Shown: in pieces, positions 59,424 through 64,000 of the stretch
Numbering within the stretch: position 1 is the first letter of the stretch
How the letters are laid out: every line of letters starts with the position of its first letter
DNA from: Methanospirillum lacunae
GTDB taxonomy: Archaea; Halobacteriota; Methanomicrobia; Methanomicrobiales; Methanospirillaceae
Strand: one strand, 5' to 3'
DNA: 64,000 bases
Assembly: GCF_046195335.1 (NCBI RefSeq)
Contig: NZ_CP176093.1
The notes under the pieces: generated by a model
Told to the model about the DNA's origin: nothing
Seen by the model: only the letters and a program-made list of their open reading frames with translations
Database searches by the model: none
Position numbers and translations under genes: made by a program

Positions 59424-61415
59424 ATGAACAGTCGGCCTCTGCTAGTAACGTGTGGACTGCCTTATACCAATGGTCCTTGTCATCTCGGACACCTCCGGAC
59501 ATATGTTCCAGCCGATTTTTATGTGCGGTTTATGCGGAGAAAAGGGGAACATGCAGTCTTTGTCTGTGGTTCTGATAACCACGGAACGCCGATAGTTGTC
59601 AGTGCTGAAGCAGAAGGTGTGACACCCCGGGTGATCTCTGAACGCTATCACACTCACTTTGCAGAGACCTTCAAACGCATGAATATTCACTTTGATCATT
59701 TTGGAATGACAGATGATCCTGCTACGAAGGCCCGCACAACTCATATTGTAAACAGACTGATCAAAGCCGGTCATGTCTACCCAAAAATTATTCAGCAGGC
59801 TTACTGCCCCAAGTGTAAAAAATTCCTTCCTGACAGGTACCTGGAAGGAATCTGCCCTCACTGCAGTAAGCCTGCCCGGGGAGATGAATGTGATCAGGGG
59901 TGCGGAAAGCATCTGGAACCTGGGGAACTCCTTAAGCCAACCTGTAAGATCTGTGGAACAGCCGCAGAGTTCAGGGAGCAGGAGCATTTCTTCTTCAGAC
60001 TTTCATCATTTCAGGATTATCTCAAGGATTTTCTGAAAGATCTCAAAGGAACAGACAACGCAATCAACTACGCCCTCGGCTGGGTCAATGAAGATCTTCA
60101 CGACTGGTGTATCACCCGAACCCTGGAATGGGGAACGAAGTTTCCGGGCCGGGATGATCTGGTAGTGTACGTCTGGGTCGACGCCCCTATCGGATATATC
60201 GGGTTTACCGAAGAATGGGCAGAGAAATCTGGTTCTGATTGGAAAGATTATTGGTGTGAGGATAAAGCACGGATCACTCACTTTATCGGACAGGATATTA
60301 CCTATCATCACTGTGTTTTCTGGCCTGCAATGCTGAAGGGTGCAGGGTACGGAAAGCCCTATGCAGTGGTTGCATCAGGAATGGTCAAAATTGATGATCA
60401 TAAATTTTCCAAGTCTCGTGGGTATGTGGTCTGGACCAATGATGATTACCTGGATCAGGGCCTCCCAAGTGATTACCTGCGGTATTACCTCCTCACATAT
60501 ACCAGCCACACAAAAGAGATGAACTTCTCCTGGAAGTTGTTTCTAGAGAGGGTAAACTCTGAAGTGGTGAATACCCTTGGTAACTTTGTGTACCGGTCAG
60601 TTCATCTCTCACACAAGCAGTTTGGCGGGGTACCTGATGTCCCAGTGGATCAGGAGATAAAAACCAGAATTGCTGAGACTCTGACAACAGTATCAGACCT
60701 TGTTGAATCATATGATTTTAAAGGTGCCGTCGATGCTATACTCGCACTTGCAGCGTATGGTAACACCTATGTGCAGACTAATGAGCCTTGGAAACTTGCC
60801 AAGACTGATCTGGTTGCAATGGCCCAGGTCATGCGAAACAGTCTCCAGATAGCCAAAGCCCTTGCCTTGCTCATCGATCCGGTTATGCCTGACCGGGCAG
60901 AAAAACTCTGGACACAACTTGGAATGACTACCCCTCTTGCAAAAGCAGGGTTTGATGATGCACTGGTTGACCTATTACCTGGTCCACTTTCTCAACCATC
61001 AATATTGTTTGAAAAACTGGATGAGAAGAGGATCAATGTACTTGATGCTGATTTTAGGCAACGTATAGATGCCCTTACTTCACCTCCAGAACCAGATAAT
61101 CAGATCACAATAGAAGAGTTTTCAAAAATTGAGCTCAAGACCGGAAGAGTATTGTCTGCAGAAAATGTGCCTAAATCGTCCAAACTTCTGAAGTTACAGG
61201 TTGGGTTTGGATCTGAAACCCGGCAGATCGTCAGTGGCATCGCCCAGTTCTATTCTCCAGAGGATTTAGTGGGCAAGGACGTTATTGTGGTCATGAATCT
61301 GAAACCAGCGAAAATATTTGGCATCGAGAGCAACGGTATGATTCTTGCAGCAGGGGATGAGGCATCCCTTCTCGTACCGTTTAAACCCGTAGAACCGGGA
61401 ACAAAAATCAGGTAA
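59424..61415 (+). CDS. metG: Methionyl-tRNA synthetase
   Basis: Class I synthetase for tRNA-Met. The 663 residues contain PYTNGPCHLGHLRT (HIGH motif), zinc-binding CxxC pairs at about 130-180 (YCPKCKKFLP, CPHCSK, CKICG), and the KMSKS loop as HKFSKSRGY. The C-terminal 110 residues are a tRNA-binding OB domain (FSKIELKTGRVLSAE) that many archaeal MetRS carry. ATG 59424 is chosen over the overlapping GTG at 59421. It is divergent from an unknown gene. Confidence 0.97.
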   Translation: MNSRPLLVTCGLPYTNGPCHLGHLRTYVPADFYVRFMRRKGEHAVFVCGSDNHGTPIVVSAEAEGVTPRVISERYHTHFAETFKRMNIHFDHFGMTDDPATKARTTHIVNRLIKAGHVYPKIIQQAYCPKCKKFLPDRYLEGICPHCSKPARGDECDQGCGKHLEPGELLKPTCKICGTAAEFREQEHFFFRLSSFQDYLKDFLKDLKGTDNAINYALGWVNEDLHDWCITRTLEWGTKFPGRDDLVVYVWVDAPIGYIGFTEEWAEKSGSDWKDYWCEDKARITHFIGQDITYHHCVFWPAMLKGAGYGKPYAVVASGMVKIDDHKFSKSRGYVVWTNDDYLDQGLPSDYLRYYLLTYTSHTKEMNFSWKLFLERVNSEVVNTLGNFVYRSVHLSHKQFGGVPDVPVDQEIKTRIAETLTTVSDLVESYDFKGAVDAILALAAYGNTYVQTNEPWKLAKTDLVAMAQVMRNSLQIAKALALLIDPVMPDRAEKLWTQLGMTTPLAKAGFDDALVDLLPGPLSQPSILFEKLDEKRINVLDADFRQRIDALTSPPEPDNQITIEEFSKIELKTGRVLSAENVPKSSKLLKLQVGFGSETRQIVSGIAQFYSPEDLVGKDVIVVMNLKPAKIFGIESNGMILAAGDEASLLVPFKPVEPGTKIR

Positions 61416-61420
61416 TTTTC

Positions 61421-61906
61421 TTATTCTCCATTCAGAGTTTTTAAGCTCTGAATCATCTTTTCTTTTACTGTCTGATCTGTTTCCCTTGCAAGAGCTGCTT
61501 CAATCTCTCGTTTTGCTGTACTATCCCCTATTAAAGCAAGTCCTGTAGCAGCAATCCCCCGGGTATACTGGTGCTCATCATTCAGCATATGGATCAGTGT
61601 TTGAACTGCTCTTGCATCTCTTATTATTCCTAAAGATTTTGCAGCCATGTACCTGACATGATCCTTCTCATCATTGCAGGCCTGGATAAGTTCCTGAACC
61701 GGCTCAATAGATCTGATAAGTCCGAGTGCTTCAGCTGCCCGGTACCTTATTCTCCAGTCTGGATCATGAAGAAGAGACAGGAGAGGTTCAACTGCCTCAT
61801 TCCCGTATTTTACAACCTTCTGAACTGTTTTAGCCCGGCACTCTTTATTTGGATGGTATAACTCTTTGATCAGGACGGCAATCTTATTGGTTGAATGAGA
61901 GTTCAT
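61421..61906 (-). CDS. HEAT-repeat protein
   Basis: A 161-residue protein of four to five HEAT or PBS-lyase-type repeats (LLHDPDWRIRYRAAEALGLI, MLNDEHQYTRGIAATGLALI). Such proteins mediate binding of partners; no catalytic residues are seen. It lies 6 nt from the end of metG and 12 nt after a secreted-protein gene on the same strand, so it may be co-transcribed with it. Confidence 0.88.
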   Translation of the reverse strand: MNSHSTNKIAVLIKELYHPNKECRAKTVQKVVKYGNEAVEPLLSLLHDPDWRIRYRAAEALGLIRSIEPVQELIQACNDEKDHVRYMAAKSLGIIRDARAVQTLIHMLNDEHQYTRGIAATGLALIGDSTAKREIEAALARETDQTVKEKMIQSLKTLNGE

Positions 61907-61917
61907 GCAAAAAAGAG

Positions 61918-62745
61918 TTAGTAGGTAGAGGTATATCCAACCGTCTGTGCGAGGTCGAATAATCCCCGTGCCTGTGTATTCTGCTTGTCGTCAATCTTGG
62001 TTGTGGTATTTGTTGACGAGGGATCTTTGCCGTAGGTCTCAAAGTTAGTAGTCTGATAGACTGAAGCTGAACCGGTTGCGAGCTTGTCTTTTGTATCTGT
62101 GTCGAGACCCTGAGCATCAAAGGCATATCGCAGATTGACAGGAGTCTTAGCATCTGCTGATATCATTCTTCCACCCATCTGTGTGACTGCAGCTACTTCT
62201 TTGACGTCCATCAGACTGCCCGCGCTAACGTATCCGCCAAATCCTGCTGCTCCACCAGATCCTGATGCAAACACACATTTTACTTCTGTATTGTTGGATG
62301 TTCCCCTACCATACTGAGTTATTGTACCCTGCTCATCATAGAGCATCTGCCCACCTTCACTCTCATTGGCAAGGTAATTGATAGTGTGCCTGACTCCAAG
62401 ATTATCGGTTCCCTGAGTTGCATTTGAACCGTCCATGCTGAAGTCTTTAGTATACCTGGTAGTACCAGATGCCGCAAGTGTGTTTTCACGATATGTGGTA
62501 TCTGTTCTTACTTCATCCCCACGCAGGGTTGCTGAGTTAAGATTTCCTTCCGGCGTATTTGTCTGTCCCCAATCCATATCATGATCAACAACAAGTGTTC
62601 CGATACAGGTAGCATCAATTGTTGTTGTAAGACCTGTCTGGTCGTATAGTGCAGACGTGGGCCTTATTGCTGAGACGAATCCTGGCAGGATAAATAGGCC
62701 AACCATGAGCAAGATGAGAAACCTGCTCCAATCCCTTTTTTTCAT
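61918..62745 (-). CDS. Secreted protein, third member of the 27.8 kb paralogue family
   Basis: A protein of about 275 residues with a signal segment at residues 5-26 (SRFLILLMVGLFILPGFVSA). Residues about 85-140 (TKDFSMDGSNATQG, LLDEQ-type GQMLYDEQGTIT) align with KDQTFDEGNQ and MSTSEQLTL of the long protein at 27.8-28.7 kb, and the last 90 (TPVNLRYAFDAQG, ATGSASVYQTTNFETYG) with its C-terminal domain. ATG 62745 is decided by GGGGA 10 nt upstream. Its role is probably in the cell envelope. Confidence 0.75.
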   Translation of the reverse strand: MKKRDWSRFLILLMVGLFILPGFVSAIRPTSALYDQTGLTTTIDATCIGTLVVDHDMDWGQTNTPEGNLNSATLRGDEVRTDTTYRENTLAASGTTRYTKDFSMDGSNATQGTDNLGVRHTINYLANESEGGQMLYDEQGTITQYGRGTSNNTEVKCVFASGSGGAAGFGGYVSAGSLMDVKEVAAVTQMGGRMISADAKTPVNLRYAFDAQGLDTDTKDKLATGSASVYQTTNFETYGKDPSSTNTTTKIDDKQNTQARGLFDLAQTVGYTSTY

Positions 62746-62931
62746 TCTTATCTTCCCCATCAAATGCATGAGCATCTAACCCCCGATAAAAATTGGACAA
62801 GAACAATTCGTTTGTCATAGTTATATATTTTCCTTATTTGTTGGGGAGAAAAGGGGAATATTCTGGGCTATAATTCTCAAATATTATAATAACAACGAAA
62901 TTAAAAAAGGAGTGATGCGTTTGGGTTCAGG

Positions 62932-63999
62932 TCACGCGAGATAATCTGATGCTTTAGGCATCTCTTCTTTGAGACCCTTGCGCTTACGGATCTCAATCAC
63001 TACATCTTTGACCATACCGGCTGGAACAAGTTCAAATCCTGCAAATTCCTGATTCCACATGGCACGGCCTTCGGTTGCAGATCTGACATCTCCGGCAAAT
63101 CCGAAAAGTTCGGCAACCGGTGCCTTTCCAACGACGGTAATGGTATCTCCTTCGCTGGTCATATCAAAGACCTGGCCACGGCGGCTCTGGATCTGGGCTG
63201 TTGCTCCACCCATGTAGTCCTGTGGGACGGTGATGTGAAGTTTCTGCATTGGCTCAAGGAGTGAGTCATTTCCAAGGAGAAGACCTGCCTTGATTGCACT
63301 TCTTACTGCAGGGATGACCTGTGCAGGTCCACGGTGAATAGCATCTTCGTGAAGCTTGACATCAACCAGTTTCATCAGAAGGTTCTGGACCGGCTCGTCT
63401 GCAAGTGGACCTCCGTCAAGTGCCTCATGAATACCTTCAATGATAAGTTCCATGGTTTCATTGAGGTATTGGATACCCTTGGTCATATCAAGGAGCATAT
63501 TGGTGCCGTAGATATCCTTGACATTCTTGGCTTCATCCTTCTCAAATCCTGCCTTGACCATCGCGTCACGACGCTCAAGCTGCTCCTGGTTCATTGAGAT
63601 CTCATGGTTCTTGATCAACTCAACGACATGGTCAGGCATTGGTTCGAGCATGAAGTAGAATCTGTTGTGACGGTTTGGAGACTTTCCTTCAACAGCGCTG
63701 TCGAGCTTGTTGACAATGGTCTCACGGTACACCACGATAGGCTCTGAAGTGACGATCTCCACGTTCTTGTCACGCTTGATACGGCCGGTAACGATCTCAA
63801 GGTGGAGTTCTCCCATTCCTGCGATGAGGTGTTCTCCGGTCTCTTCATTGATGTTGACACGAAGGGTTGGATCTTCCTTAGCGACCTGCCTGAGCACTTC
63901 AACCAGTTTTGGAAGGTCTTTCATGTTCTTTGCTTCAACAGCAACGGTGACGACAGGCTCACTGTAGTGTTCGAGTGACTCGAACGGGGTCATGTCCAT
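62932..63999 (-). CDS. fusA: Translation elongation factor aEF-2, C-terminal half (partial)
   Basis: The last 355 residues of archaeal EF-2 (aEF-2); the GTPase domain lies beyond the window end. Visible are domain II-III (GMGELHLEIVTGRIK), domain IV with the diphthamide target histidine in DAIHRGPAQVIPAVR (His codon at 63334-63336), and domain V (GGATAQIQSRRGQVFD, GFELVPAGMVKDVV). It translocates tRNAs on the ribosome. The diphthamide enzyme dph2 is encoded elsewhere in the window. Confidence 0.97.
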   Translation of the reverse strand: MDMTPFESLEHYSEPVVTVAVEAKNMKDLPKLVEVLRQVAKEDPTLRVNINEETGEHLIAGMGELHLEIVTGRIKRDKNVEIVTSEPIVVYRETIVNKLDSAVEGKSPNRHNRFYFMLEPMPDHVVELIKNHEISMNQEQLERRDAMVKAGFEKDEAKNVKDIYGTNMLLDMTKGIQYLNETMELIIEGIHEALDGGPLADEPVQNLLMKLVDVKLHEDAIHRGPAQVIPAVRSAIKAGLLLGNDSLLEPMQKLHITVPQDYMGGATAQIQSRRGQVFDMTSEGDTITVVGKAPVAELFGFAGDVRSATEGRAMWNQEFAGFELVPAGMVKDVVIEIRKRKGLKEEMPKASDYLA

Positions 64000-64000
64000 C

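Noticed and set aside
1..64000. CRISPR array, rRNA genes, or intact transposase
   Set aside because: No regularly spaced repeats, rRNA-like sequence or complete transposase gene was seen.

Overview
This 64 kb window is chromosomal DNA of a methanogenic archaeon, most likely a Methanospirillum-like member of the Methanomicrobiales. The evidence is methanofuran biosynthesis (mfnA, mfnB), the archaeal cupin phosphoglucose isomerase, an intron-containing tRNA-Tyr with the archaeal C1-G72 pair, archaeal aEF-2, diphthamide synthase, RIO2 kinase, an NrpR-type nitrogen regulator domain, many proteins with PKD, TPR or CBS domains, and archaeal promoters whose TATA boxes often lie about 25-30 nt before the start codon. 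The genus is inferred from gene content and style; no database search was done. No CRISPR array, rRNA gene or intact transposase gene is visible.

Layout. 0-5.4 kb: a flavin disulfide reductase, an ArsR-type regulator with a small Hsp20-like partner, then guaB and mfnB facing a HisA-like barrel protein. 5.4-16 kb: thymidylate kinase, two large membrane proteins, valS, a secreted PKD-TPR protein, a DUF92 membrane protein and a pyruvate-kinase-C-like protein. 16-22 kb: mostly single-gene units (YchF/Ygr210-type GTPase, sugar nucleotidyltransferase, CBS-ParB protein, FKBP-like membrane protein, zinc protein, DUF371). 22-27.4 kb: a tightly overlapping minus-strand operon ppsA-mfnA-hpt-dph2-METTL5-like. 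27.5-31.9 kb: tRNA-Tyr and tRNA-Asp, then four secreted or surface proteins.

31.9-45.8 kb is mainly housekeeping: rio2-DUF460-thiL, a degenerate TtuA-like protein with nadE, pgi, an NrpR domain protein, peroxiredoxin, rlmH, a transglutaminase-like protein, a PUA/PAPS-reductase-like enzyme with hisH, a lone receiver protein, and a riboflavin/F420 pathway reductase. 45.8-53.3 kb is looser accessory DNA with long intergenic stretches: a galaxin-like cysteine-repeat protein, an M13 metallopeptidase, a tandem-repeat surface protein, a membrane protein, an unusual PAS histidine kinase and an HD hydrolase.

53.3-57.4 kb is an AT-rich island ending at the 3' end of a tRNA-Phe gene. It carries a methyltransferase, a frameshifted AlbA_2 fragment, a DUF4258/YgiT toxin-antitoxin pair and a three-gene PIN-domain cassette whose two partner genes I do not recognise. 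This is the best candidate in the window for an undescribed system. Core genes resume at 57.6 kb (DHH phosphoesterase, metG, HEAT-repeat protein), followed by a third member of a secreted paralogue family and the C-terminal half of the aEF-2 gene, which runs off the window end.
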